A stretch of DNA of 64,000 bases from Misgurnus anguillicaudatus (lineage: Eukaryota; Chordata; Actinopteri; Cypriniformes; Cobitidae): positions 6,424,001 through 6,488,000 of the forward strand of contig NC_073354.2 in the NCBI RefSeq assembly GCF_027580225.2, in the 5' to 3' direction. This document shows, piece by piece, positions 32,383 through 43,207 of the stretch; the stretch's first letter is position 1, and every line of letters starts with the position of its first letter. The position numbers and the translations under genes are program-made. The notes beneath the pieces are model-generated. The model was not told where the DNA came from, searched no databases, and saw only the letters and a program-made list of their open reading frames with translations.

Positions 32383-32465
32383 GCACATGCTTAATTTTTT
32401 TCACATGCTTGGGAACTGCTAAAAGTGTTGGTGTATTATTTGAAATAGCACAAAGGAGAAACACA
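32383..32465 (-). pseudogene. Stray copy of exon 4 of the Myb/SANT-like gene
   Basis: On the minus strand this reads AATACACCAACACTTTTAGC, then AGTTCCCAAGCATGTG, then AAGCATGTGCAGTAAGTA. It closely follows exon 4 of the gene at 33080-36620 (35834-35773) together with its donor site. It lies beyond the stop codon of that gene, the acceptor AG is altered and the middle is disrupted. It is best read as a duplicated, decayed exon. Confidence 0.6.
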
Positions 32466-32549
32466 ATCTCATAATAAACTACAAACAAGAATTAAAAGTT
32501 CACTTTTCTGCTTTGGCTGTGGGTTTGCTCCACATCTTTACAATCAATC

Positions 32550-32573
32550 AAAAAAAAAAAAAAAAAAAAAAAA
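32550..32573 (+). repeat. Poly-A homopolymer, 24 bases
   Basis: An uninterrupted run of A is flanked on both sides by CAATCAATCA-like text (CAATCAATC before, CAATCAATC after). Confidence 0.9.
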
Positions 32574-32639
32574 CAATCAATCAGTTTATATTAGGGAGCT
32601 GCATCGCGCTAAAAAAAAATTAACAAAGAGTTTCAATAT

Positions 32640-32868
32640 TTTTCCTATTCAAAACTTGACTCTTCTGTAGTTACATTGTGTACTATTTTTTAGCGTGATT
32701 CTAATGATCTAATCAGATTCAATGGATTGTGCTAAGCTATGCTAAAAGTGTTAGCACCAGACCCAGAGATCAGCTGAATGGATTTCAAAAGGGCAACAAA
32801 CAAATGTTTAACTCTAGGGGAGCTGGAAAATTAGCATATTTTCAAAAAAAGTGGAATGTCCCTTTACG
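32640..32868. repeat. Partial TTAA-type MITE end
   Basis: The segment includes GTTTAACTCTAGGGGAGCTG, then AATTAGCATATTTTC, then AAAAAAAGTGGAATGTCCCT. This is the inward reading of a common fish repeat whose tip is AGGGACATTCCACTTTTT. The opposite end is missing. Confidence 0.5.
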
Positions 32869-33079
32869 CATTTGCTATAACACAACTGCCTGTTGTGGAG
32901 ATGGAGCCTGATGATGACCTCCAGACAGTGCACAAAAAACAAGACAAATATAGTTTTCATAAGATTTATTTGGTTTTCTAAAAAAAAAAGACAGCTATTG
33001 GTCATCTTTTGCCTGCAAAAATATAAATACATATTGTGATGCAAGGTCAACAATAGTGTTCTGTGACTATTGTTGTGTA

Positions 33080-36000
33080 TTAGTACTTACTCTCAACTTC
33101 CTTTTGAAGCAACTCAATCTCTAGTGTAACCTTTTTCTTCATTAAATCTTGAAGTTCAATTTCTCCAATCATTTTTTTCTTTTTTAGCTCGTAGTACTCA
33201 ACCTTGTGTTGTAGACTTCTTTTATAGAGGGACTGGACGTCACCCTCTGTCATCTGTGCAGAAGACACTGAACTCTCAATACATCCCTCATACAACTAAA
33301 ATAAAGAGGAAAAGACAACACTGCCCACCTCTGGATCCGTTCTCTCTGCAGATGTGGATTCCTGCAAATCATACTGTAGTCAGAATAGAAAGTAGCCTAC
33401 ACGAGTACATAAAATTTAGGTTAGAGGTTACTGATGCACTTACAGGTTCTTCCTTCAAGGGACAGTCATCAGAGAGAGTTGCTTCACTGTCCTATACAAT
33501 GGAAACAAAATGGTATGAATGGATGTCTGAATCATTATATGTGGGTGGAACAAGACCCACCCACTTTTTAAGACCAATGATATTGGACCCACTCACTTTT
33601 TCTCTAATTTAGCACATGTTTGTTCAGTTGTCAGAGCGGCGTAAATGAAATCAATTTCACTTGAGGAATGCCCTAATAAATTAACTCAGTTTCGCATTTC
33701 CCTACAGGATTGACTTTTCATCAAATCCATTCCACTAATTTAGAGCTCCATATAACTTAAACTCAATTTGTGTTTTCAAAAAGTTTCACTACTTGACGTT
33801 CACGTACACATCAACGTTTTTCCTATTTAAGACGAGTAGTTATACGAGCAAGTTTGGTGGTACAAAATAAAACGTAGCGCTTTTCTAAGCGGATTTAAAA
33901 GAGGAACTATATTTTATGGCGTAATAGCACTTTTGGGAGTACTTTGACTCGCCTGAAAAGTCCGCTCCCCTTCTCACTCTCATAATGGGAGAGGGAGGGT
34001 GTTACTGCGCCGAGTCGAAGTACTCCCAAAAGTGCTATTACGCCATAAAATGTAGCTCCTCTTTTAAATCGGCTTAGAAAAGCGCTACGTTTTTTTTGTA
34101 CCACCAAACTTGCTCGTATAACTACTCGTCTTAAATAGGAAAAACGTTGATGTGTTTGGTCACTTCTAACTTTATCTCTGATTGGTACCATTGAATAAAT
34201 AGGGCTAAGCTAAATGCTATCGAAGTAGACTATTCCTTTAAGACAAATGTTTTGTAGAGATTTACTGCGTTTTTATCATCTATTAAGGCAACCCCTAACT
34301 GCACAAATTATGCCGGTCTTCCTGGATTTCATAATAAGCATTAAAATTCCAGTCAAAACGGCAGACTCGTATCCCTCGCAATAGGACTACCAATTGCTGT
34401 AGTGGCTTACCGGAAATTATACCCATCGAGCTCAAAGATGGCGTCGCCCGCATTTACATCAAGAATAGTGTGGAAAAGTCCATACATACCTTTCTCATGT
34501 CTGTGCGTGCTGTAACTCTGTCTGACACAGCCCCCGCTAGCTTAGCTTAGCACAAAGACTGCAAGTGAATATCTCCAGCTAGCATACTGCTCCCAATAAG
34601 TGACAAAATAACGTGAACATTTTCCTATTTATGTGTTGTGATTTGTATGGAAACACCGTGGACAAATAACAAGGTCATATGAGACGCAGCCATCTTTTAA
34701 CTGTATACATACCAGAAACTATATTCTCAGAAGACGAAGCACTGCTACTTGGGTGGAGTGATTTGCACAACTCTGACCGAACTCTCTGCTCCTCACCAGG
34801 GGGCTTCTCGTGTGCTGCGAGCAGATCACTCCGCCCATGCGGCAGTGCTTCGTCGTCAGAGAATATAGTTCTCAGTATATATACTGTTAAAAGATGGCTG
34901 TGTCTCATATCACCTTGTTATTTGTACACGGTGTGAGAGTATACAAATTACAACACTTAAATAGGAAAATGTTCGTGTTATTTTGTCACTTATTGGGAGC
35001 AGTATGCTAGCTGGAGCCATTTACTTCCAGTCTTTGTGCTAAGCTAAGCTAGCGGCGGCTGCGTCAGACAGAGTTACAGCACGCACAGACATGAGAAAGG
35101 TATGTATGAACTTATCTAACTCTGGGGGATACGGTGAATAAGCTAAATTCCCAAAATGTGCGAGTGTTCCTTTAAGATTGCATACATTACATAGTACACA
35201 TTTTACACAGAAACATAGCTCAGTGTAGTTTTTGAAACGCTTTAGCTATGAATTGAACTAAGGTAATCTACGTGTTGTTTATTTAGCAGAAATAAACTAC
35301 TTTAAAAGGACTTTGTTGTTATTGATTCTTAGCTGAGTTTTTCAGAAGTTACGTGTGTTCCACAAAAGCCATTTGTTTATGTTGTTACTGCCGAAACGTC
35401 TATTAAAGTATGAAGATGTGTCATACAGTTCCGGGTGTCCACACACATCGACAATGATTTTGACCTCTATTGTCGTTTTGTATTTCTGCCTCAGCTCGCT
35501 ACTTCGTAATCACGTCACTACTAGAGCAAGCTCCTGATTGGTTTATACGCCAAGTTCAAGTTAAGTTCAGATTTTTCAACGCAAATCCTGCGTTATGTGC
35601 GTCAATTTCCGAAACGCTCAATTTGCGTCACTTGTAAATCAATTGTGCTTAACGCATCATTCGCATCAGGTGTGAACGCACCATTAGACCACCCAGATTT
35701 TTTTGTTACTGACACCCATGTATTAAAGTGATGTGTTGTCATCATTAAGGATGTAAAAAGAAATCCACTTACTGCACATGCTTCAGCCACCACTTGCATG
35801 GGAACAGGTAAAAGTGTTGGTGTATTGTGTGAAACTGCACAATAGGAAAAAAACACATGTCACTATAATGAAGTACACAGTAAAATATCATGGCAATGCT
35901 TTCACATGAAATAGGTTTAGGAGTTCATGTGGATCAATGCAATTCATCACCACTCAAGATTTAACACAGTTAAACAGACATTTGGATTCCACTTAATGTA

Positions 36001-36620
36001 AGGCAGCAAATAATTATTGTACAGTGTACAAAATAAATTAAAAGCTCATTTACCAGTAATGAAAGTGCTGCTGCTGGTCCCCGGCTGCGTGTCTAAGGAA
36101 GAGATGCCCTCCGGGATGCCACTAACAATGGGCCAGTCGACATTCAACCCAAGGGCCAGCTCTTCAGCCGCAGTATAACATGGGGGTGCAGGACCATCAC
36201 CTGTTTTTATTTGCTCAGCCCTTTTCTTAGTGGCTGTTAACAGTCAAATATTATTTTACAGTCTATTTTTGAAAGAGACTAAACGGTAGTAAAGAAATAA
36301 AGATTACCATTTTGTAAAATATTTTTGTATTTTATTTTTACTTGTTCCAATGTTCTAAGGGGTCCTCCTGTGGTGGCTCTAATATCAGAGATGATAAATT
36401 TAGGTTACTATGTACATACTTTAATGAGTGATAAAACATGTAATATGGCCCGTACTTACGCATTTAATTTGTCTGCAACTTTTTGCCAGCCCTCTCTCCT
36501 GGTTTTTGCAGCTTTTGAGGTGTTCCCTTGCGTTTTAATTAAGGTTTGGAATTCTGCATAGCCTTCCAGTAAAAGTTCTTGCTCTGCTGCAGAGAAAAAC
36601 TGAGCGCGCTCTTTTGCCAT
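33080..36620 (-). CDS. Myb/SANT-like DNA-binding protein, probably Harbinger-derived
   Basis: Seven minus-strand exons join in frame: 36620-36460, 36378-36308, 36233-36054, 35834-35773, 33491-33444, 33361-33329 and 33295-33080. They make 771 nt and 256 aa, all GT-AG with matching phases. Residues 1-80 form a Myb/SANT-like trihelix (FFSAAEQELLLEGYAEF, GWQKVADKLNA, LEQVKIKYKNILQNATKK). A proline-containing spacer follows (TGDGPAPP, TAAEELALGLN, SGIPEGISS). The C-terminus is a charged coiled coil (ELKKKKMIGEIELQDLMKKK). This layout matches the Myb-like partner protein of Harbinger transposons and domesticated relatives such as NAIF1 (family knowledge). No Harbinger transposase or terminal repeats are seen nearby, so domestication is plausible. 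Intron 4 contains two foldback elements. The gene lies head to head with grcc10. Confidence 0.8.
33807..34237. mobile_element. Foldback element, family A, copy 2 (truncated, in an intron)
   Basis: The left arm begins inside the repeat (ACACATCAACGTTTTTCC). The right arm ends GTAGACTATTCCT followed by TTAA (34238-34241) but has lost about 100 bases next to the tip, with GTAGAC continuing directly after ATGCTATCGAA. It lies in intron 4 of the Myb/SANT-like gene. Confidence 0.88.
34481..35171. mobile_element. Foldback element, family B (in an intron)
   Basis: The left arm (CATACATACCTTTCTCATGT, CTAGCTTAGCTTAGCACAAA, CACTTGGGTGG-side centre) is mirrored on the right (TTTGTGCTAAGCTAAGCTAG, ACATGAGAAAGGTATGTATG). 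Arms are about 300 bases with a centre near 34790-34810. The right tip is GAGTGTTCCT followed by TTAA (35172-35175); the left tip is missing. Short frames on both strands here are mirror images and not genes. Confidence 0.85.
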
Positions 36621-37765
36621 TGTGCTGGTCAGTTATTGTGCTATCGATACATAGCCCCCTTTAAATCAACCCATGAACGCGCAATTATCTCAAGATCACC
36701 AAATCCAGACATACTAATCGTCAACAATAATTGCGTTCGATTAACCGAATTAGCCAGATCATATTTAGCGAGATAATATCATCTTGGATATGCATGTTGA
36801 TCTCAGATGTACAAAGAACGGGATTGTGGCTAGAAGGGATACATTGAATATCGTGAAATCTCGCCGGATGCTCGCTGTTTTTCATTCTAATCCTAACCCT
36901 AAACCTAACATCTCGCGAGATTTGGCCGTAGCTGTATCCCCTTTAGCAACAACCCCCCAGTGTTGTGAAAAGTAACAATCATTACGTCATCACTCGTTAC
37001 TTCCACAACGAAACATAACTTTTACTGTTGTAATGAGATAGTCCAAACATTTAAAGTTATTGGATTGAAAACACGATTTAAAACGAATTATTAACTGCTA
37101 AGCCACGCCCATTTTGTTATCTTGATTCACTGCACGCACGGTTTTTGTTCCACACGGACACTTTTACGGATGCACCAGTCGGAAGTGCGTTCACATCACA
37201 GGAGAGTCTGCGATTTGGAACTGGAAATAAAAATGTAAGTACTTTTGAAATCATCTGCATATTATTTAGATTATAAGAAATAATGTATTTGCTTTTGATG
37301 ATGGAGATAACTTAAATACTATTGGCGCGTATAGCGGAAGTAACGTTGCCTGGATAGATCAGCAATAGTTTCCATTCTGCATATCAACAACATATCAATA
37401 AATCTATGTATTGAGATTTATACAGTAATCATTATTTATCGCAATCAGACAATAAGAAATTAATGATTTTACGTGTCTATATAATTAAATGAATGTCTAA
37501 AGGTTTACCAGCATTTTGTAGTGACACCAGTAACATGAAAGCAGTCGAAATACTTATCTGACTAAGATCAGATTTACCTGTTGACTGTAGTAAAAAACAA
37601 CAACTGCTAGCAGTAGTTCATGTTGTTGATCATAAGAATATATTCTGTCGTGAGAGTGAAGATAGTCAGCATTGATCATAATTCATCATATAGAAATTGT
37701 AAAACATTTACTCTTACAGCATTCGCAGAGATCTGTAGTTAATCTCCACCGTGGCGTAAGCCAGC
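36621..37765. promoter_or_regulatory. Shared upstream region of the Myb/SANT-like gene and grcc10
   Basis: The two start codons are 1.1 kb apart in head-to-head arrangement. A candidate non-coding grcc10 exon ends at 37233 (ATAAAAAT followed by GTAAGTAC), with an acceptor CTCTTACAG ending at 37720. An inverted repeat with AAGGGATACA / TGTATCCCCTTT tips occupies 36828-36943 and includes CTAACCCTAAACCTAACAT. No other features are seen. Confidence 0.4.
36828..36943. repeat. Short inverted-repeat element
   Basis: GAAGGGATACATTGA and AAATCTCGCCGG are mirrored by CGCGAGATTT and GCTGTATCCCCTTT, making a 116-bp MITE-like unit in the intergenic region upstream of grcc10. Confidence 0.55.
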
Positions 37766-38680
37766 ATGGCCTCTGCCCCAGCACAGCAGCCCACACTCAC
37801 TGTAGAGCAAGCCAGAGGTGAGAAGAATTCCCTGCGTTACAGTACCACACATCTATGGACTGCAGCACATCTCATCCAGACTGTTCTCTCATATGTTCCA
37901 GTTGTTCTGAGTGAGGTGATCCAGGCCTTTTCTGTGCCTGAGAATGCAGCCCGCATGGAGGAAGCCAGAGAGAGCGCCTGCAATGACATGGGCAAGATGC
38001 TGCAACTCGTGCTGCCTGTGGCCACCCAAATCCAGCAGGAGGTCATTAAAGCATATGGCTTTAATAATGAAGGAGAGGGTGAGAGTATAAATGCAACCCA
38101 CTACTGCAAAAAATCATTTAAAGATATAACAGGGTTTAGGTTAATCCACAACTAGGATTTATTTATATTTGGTCATTTAAGAAGTTAAACAAGTCTTGTA
38201 CAGCCCTACACTACACATGACATAAACAAACAAAGTATGTTGATGGGCGTGCTTTCGGTCTGGTGGTTGATGTGTGTGCGTGCTATTCCAGGAGAGGTGC
38301 CCATACAAGGAATTCCACCCTTTATGACATCATACCCAAAAAAACTTTCTGAAACTTATTCAAACTTTGACAGATTCTGTATTTGGCACAGAAAATCTTG
38401 TGATACGTCCGACAAGTTTTTTGAAACTGCACCCATGTTAAGCATGAGAATCCAATTCTTTTAACATTGTACATGCATGAATTAGCATTAGACACCCATC
38501 TCCTTTAACTTTAAACTGATTGCTTTGTTTTCCCTTGCAGGTGTACTCAAATTCGCTCGGCTAGTGAAGATGTATGAAACTCAGGACCCAGAGATCGCAG
38601 CTATGTCAGTAAAACTCAAGAGCATTTTACTGCCTCCTCTCTCTACTCCTCCCATCGGCAGTGGAATTCCAACATCATAG
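37766..38680 (+). CDS. grcc10: Protein C10 (C12orf57 orthologue)
   Basis: Three exons, 37766-37817, 37902-38078 and 38541-38680, give 369 nt and 122 aa with GT-AG junctions. The protein starts MASAPAQQPTLTVEQA and carries the highly conserved run VLSEVIQAF, ACNDMGKMLQLVLPVATQIQ, EVIKAYGF, VLKFARLVKMYETQDPEIA. It ends IPTS and is nearly the same length as human C12orf57 (protein C10). It is a small cytosolic protein; loss causes a brain-development syndrome in people, and the biochemical role is poorly known (family knowledge). Intron 1 is only 84 nt, is a multiple of three and has no stop, so unspliced message would add 28 residues; homology shows splicing gives the true form. A polyadenylation signal is at 39258. 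Confidence 0.95.
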
Positions 38681-38709
38681 ACACGGCACAAACTCCCAGT
38701 CAGACTTAA

Positions 38710-38955
38710 AGAGATAGTTTAGCCAAAAATAAAAATTCTGTCATCATTTACTCACCCTCGTGTTGTTTTAAACCTGAGGTATTCAGTTAACGGTATCCAC
38801 TGACTTTCATAGTAGGAAATAAATACTATGGAAGTTGATGATGGATACTGTCAACTGTGTGCTTACTATCATTTATTAAAATAGTTTATTTTGTGTTTAA
38901 CAGAAGAAAGAAACTCATACAGGTTTAAAACGACATTTTTGGGTCAAGTATCTCT
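38710..38955. mobile_element. TTAA-flanked MITE in the grcc10 3' untranslated region
   Basis: TTAA lies at 38706-38709 and 38956-38959. Tips are AGAGATAGTTTAGCC and TCAAGTATCTCT. Inner left text ATTCTGTCATCATTTACTCA matches the nested element at 29483-29889. Confidence 0.82.
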
Positions 38956-39257
38956 TTAAACTGAGGAGGATGTGTTTCAATTCAAAAACACCAGTAGTTA
39001 TGTGCTACATTCCCATTTGCTTTCAACAAAATGAATAGGATTTAAACAAATCTGTATTTTCTTCATCATATTTATTCATTTTCTTATCTTCTGTTTTTCC
39101 AGTGTTGAATGTGCTTATATTTATCAAATGTGACACTAATGTGTGATTTCCATTTGGAGGTCTTGCTTGTTTTAAAGTTGTTGTTTTTTTAATGTGGCAT
39201 GGTTCCTATGCCCTGAGCAAAACTGACAATTCAAAGTCAAATATTCAGTGTTTGTCC

Positions 39258-39263
39258 AATAAA
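39258..39263 (+). terminator. Polyadenylation signal, probably of grcc10
   Basis: AATAAA is followed by a T-rich stretch, about 580 bases after the grcc10 stop. It is the first well-placed signal on this strand. Confidence 0.55.
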
Positions 39264-39858
39264 ATATTTTTTTTTTACTGAAAGTAGAGATTTGCTTTTC
39301 ATTATGAAACAACCACATTTTTGTTAATACAAGTACTGAATAATAAGCAGTCTCTTTCGTTATTTCACTTTATAGTAACCACAACAGTGGAGTAAATTGT
39401 ATCACCATCACTTTGTACTTGATCCTAATTTATGATGTTTAAACATTTTAAAAAAATTCAGTAGATTTTCTATTATTATAAAAGCTTTACTGGGTGCACA
39501 GCATTAATCCAATTCACGATAAAATAATACAATTAAGATGAATCTTGACATAATTTAATCAGTGTTGGGTTCTGTGCCCAAATGTTTCATTTTGCTGAAT
39601 ATTTTGGCTCAGGCATTATTGTCCGACGGCACGTTAGGGGCAATAAATAATCTGCGGATCTAACCGATTTCTGTTTAAATCATTCTACCTCCAGCAACAC
39701 GATGGATTGAGTCAAAATTTTATTTTAACAATGCAGCAGTAATTCTTGGAAATAATTTTTTTTGTGATAAAGTAGAGGGAAAAAAACAATATAAAAATGG
39801 TTAAAGCTCACATAACACATGCTGTTTCTGCCTATCTCATGTTAATCTTGAGTATGTA

Positions 39859-40022
39859 CACTCTTAGAAAAGAGGTACAAGAAGGTACAGAAGTTGTCAC
39901 TGGGACCTAAAAGGTGCATATTGCTACTTCAAAGGTACATATCTGTACCAAAATGGTACATATAAGGACCTCTTTAAAAGGTACTGTCCCAGTGACAATT
40001 TTTGTACCTTTTTTTCTGAGAG
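39859..40022. mobile_element. TA-flanked CACTCT-type MITE, core GGTACA
   Basis: Tips CACTCTTAGAAAAGAGG and TTTTTTTCTGAGAG are flanked by TA (39857-39858, 40023-40024). The inner text is built from GGTACA/TGTACC and CACTGGGACC / GTCCCAGTG pairs. It shares its tips with 57112-57318 and 62135-62404. Confidence 0.8.
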
Positions 40023-40047
40023 TATATTACATCCTTCATATATCCAA

Positions 40048-40377
40048 AGAGTCTTTAATTGCGATTAATCTATTGCAGTATAAAGGTTTTTGTTTACATC
40101 ATATATTTGTGTGAACTGTGAATAATAAATATGCACACATGCAAGTATAATTTTAAGAAAAAAAAAAGAATTATATATTAAGTATTTATATTTATATATC
40201 TAATATAAATTATACATAAATATACACATGTAAACGTTTCTTAAATATATACATGCATGTGCGTGTATTTATTTATACAAAGTTATTATACACAGCTCAC
40301 ACATATACTGTAATATGATGTAAACAAAAAACTTTACTCTGCAAAAGATTAATTGCGATTAATCGTTATGCAACCCT
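40048..40377. mobile_element. hAT-like MITE, left tip lost
   Basis: The right part ends GATTAATTGCGATTAATCGT then TATGCAACCCTA. The left part has the inverse TTAATTGCGATTAATC at 40056, and TTTTTGTTTACATCATAT is mirrored by ATATGATGTAAACAAAAA. The AT-rich middle (40125-40290) has no coding content. Confidence 0.65.
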
Positions 40378-41246
40378 AGTTAGAATGCATGAAATAGCTT
40401 TAAATCCCTCCCCCCAAAGAGCTTTTAAGAAGAAAATTAATATAAGAGATGCAATGAAACAGAACTCTTTACCTTTAATGTTATCAGTAATGTAATAAAT
40501 AATTGAAATTTCATGTATATTGTATGTGAATGAAGTTTGTTCTTAACATTTGCAGTTTAGTTGCCAAGAAGCCTGAACAACTAAACTTCACACTATGACA
40601 ATGACATCAGAACAATTGCATATTTGCACATAAATTCACATATATTTAAATACATCTTAAATTGAACACATGCAAATAACATAATAAATATTGGACACTC
40701 ATAAAATACATCTTTATAGTTACAGAATTGCTTTTTACGGGTTATGTCATATATTTAAATTTAAACCCTTTAATTGCCTGATATGACATGGTGACATCAC
40801 ACTTATTATGATTTTCATGTCATGGGCATGTCAAAGATTAGTAAAAACATTGGCTTTGATGCATTTTTAGTTTTTGTGCAGCATCAGATTTTATTTTTTC
40901 TCCCTCATTTGTTTAGTTACCAAAAATCATTCCATTTGCTGAAACACAGAGAAAGTTGTGGCCAAATTAAGACAAAAAAACCCATAGTGGATGAAATCAT
41001 CCCCAACAACACATAAGGGTTAATAAAACTCTTTTTGATTCTAGAGAATTGGAAAATATGTAATCATTATTTATCTTAAAATCACCCTGAAATAAGAATT
41101 TATTGATTTTATACAATTATATATTTTTTGAAGATGGGTTGCATGCACTGTAAAAATGATGTCAATAAATCATATCAACATGTTTTTAGGTTACTTAATT
41201 CAAACTAAGCTGAGCAATTTAAACTCGTCTTTATAAGTTATATTAG
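40378..41246. other. AT-rich intergenic sequence, nothing recognised
   Basis: No supported gene, RNA or bounded repeat was found here. The 64-codon frame at 40822-41016 has no recognisable sequence. Confidence 0.45.
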
Positions 41247-41648
41247 GGCTGCGCCGATTATGCTTCTCAATGAATTACGGTGAAATGTCGCTACATCCAA
41301 AAGCCAGGGGGCGCGCTCGTGCAGAAATTTAACAGACGAAGAACCATACACAAGCAGCTGTGACACGCAGCTCCACAAAACGTCTTAAGTATATATTTAT
41401 ATATTGCTTCAAACCGTTTCAGGTATGTTCATGATAATAAAGAATATGTATAATGATTATGTTTGACGAGTGTTGCTTTTTTAAATGCATGTTATAAACT
41501 ACTCTAATAGTGATTTCAGATTGATAAGGACTTATACTGATCAAAAGCCGTAGTACATAAAATAGCTGTGAATAAGATCGGCTGTGTGATTCAAAATAGT
41601 TATCGGCCACGTATTATTAGTGTATCTGCATTTATCTTACACCCCTAG
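41247..41648. mobile_element. Possible hAT-like element
   Basis: TAGGGCTGCGCCGATT on the left and ATCTTACACCCCTA on the right resemble inverted hAT ends, with inner CGATTATG / CGGCCACG text. The flanking 8-mers do not match, so the boundary call is weak. Confidence 0.4.
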
Positions 41649-43207
41649 AAGTTTTTATAAGTTATCTAGTTACATTTTAAATTAGTAGGTTAAAATGATT
41701 TGCCAATTTATTTTGATGATATAATTCAAGCAGAAAGAAAAATGCTTTTAAATAACAATAAAACTTGCCCTTGCCTCAGTCTGTCTACTGGCGCCCCTAG
41801 TGGACAAAACGCTTTAAAAGTTGTCAAGTTATGTATTGCAGCGTCGCTTTGTTAGCACGTGCCAAGGTCACTTTCTTTAACGGTGACTTTCGCGGCTTTA
41901 TTCACATGTAGTGATGAATTACGAGCTGTTATTTGTCTGTACTGCATGTGTGTTATAAAGCGATGGTGTGTCAGATGATGCTCCTGCGGTTGATGTTCCT
42001 GCTGATGCTGCAGCGCTGAGCGCATCTCTCTGTACATTAAAAGCATGGACTGCTGATACACACCTGCCCGATCCCGCGTGCGCTTACAAGCATCACATCA
42101 TTCAGATGATGAAGGACTGAAGCGATGCTGGCAGCCGCTGGAGAATGTCAGCTCTGAAAAAGGTACTGCAGCTGCTGTTCATGATGAACATGATATATAC
42201 TGTAGTGTTATGATCGATAAAACCCGGCCAGACGCGTTAAACTTACACGATAGAAAGATTCACGTGCGACTCCAGACGTCTCTGCAGATGAATCCTTGCT
42301 AGATTATTAACCCACCTGCTGTTGCCAATACTAAAACATTGATGACATCATCATCTGCATCTCTTACGTAGAGCTCAGTTCTCTATGAGGCTGCACCTTC
42401 TGTGATGTTTTAGGATCAGGTGCAGAACATAATGTACTGTATGCTGTGTGTTTGAGAAGTTTGGGATTGCAGGGATTAAGTAGTGATGTGATGTGGTTGG
42501 CACATGCAGATGGTTGATTAACTGTAACAGTAAAACAGCTGATCTCATCTCTTCATCTCCCTTCATGCACTCACCGATTGTCTTGTTCTGTGTGTGATAT
42601 TTACTCCATTGTACTATTTCCATCTTCATCTCTCCATCTGCCACAGGTGTTACCATGGATACTGCAGACACATTGCTGCCTTTTCCTTGACAAGAGTTCA
42701 GGTAAGAAATGGGATGAGATGTTAAAGGCATTCTCATTCATCTCAAATTCAGGCTTCGAGAGATGATTTGTGGATTGCAGGTTCACACCACCCTGCGAAA
42801 AGTCTGTGTTCGTTGTTATCTCCACGCCATTTCCCTCAGTTATTCATTGTAAAGTTAAATTGCGATAATAGTCCTGTGTTTGGTTGTTGGCATCTTTACA
42901 CAATGAGTGTGTTTGGTTTTGTGATATATGTTCTTCTAGAATAGAGAATCTGTGTTGTTTTGGTTTAGCTGTGCCGGTGATTTGGGGATAATGGATTCGA
43001 ATTCTAGGGAAAACAAATGTTTATCATGAATTCACTGTATATTGCTTTGGATTAAAGTGTCTGCAGAATGAACTAAATACAGATCATTTAAAAAGTGTTT
43101 CGGAGGACCGAGACCTTAACAACAATATTTGAAAATGCATATTCATATTCTGCGCTAGCTGTTTTTTTATTCAGGAGGATCTCTTGACAGAAATGTAATA
43201 TATTATA

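Noticed and set aside
34675..34936. Two overlapping frames with near-identical peptides on opposite strands
   Set aside because: They are mirror readings of the arms of foldback family B.
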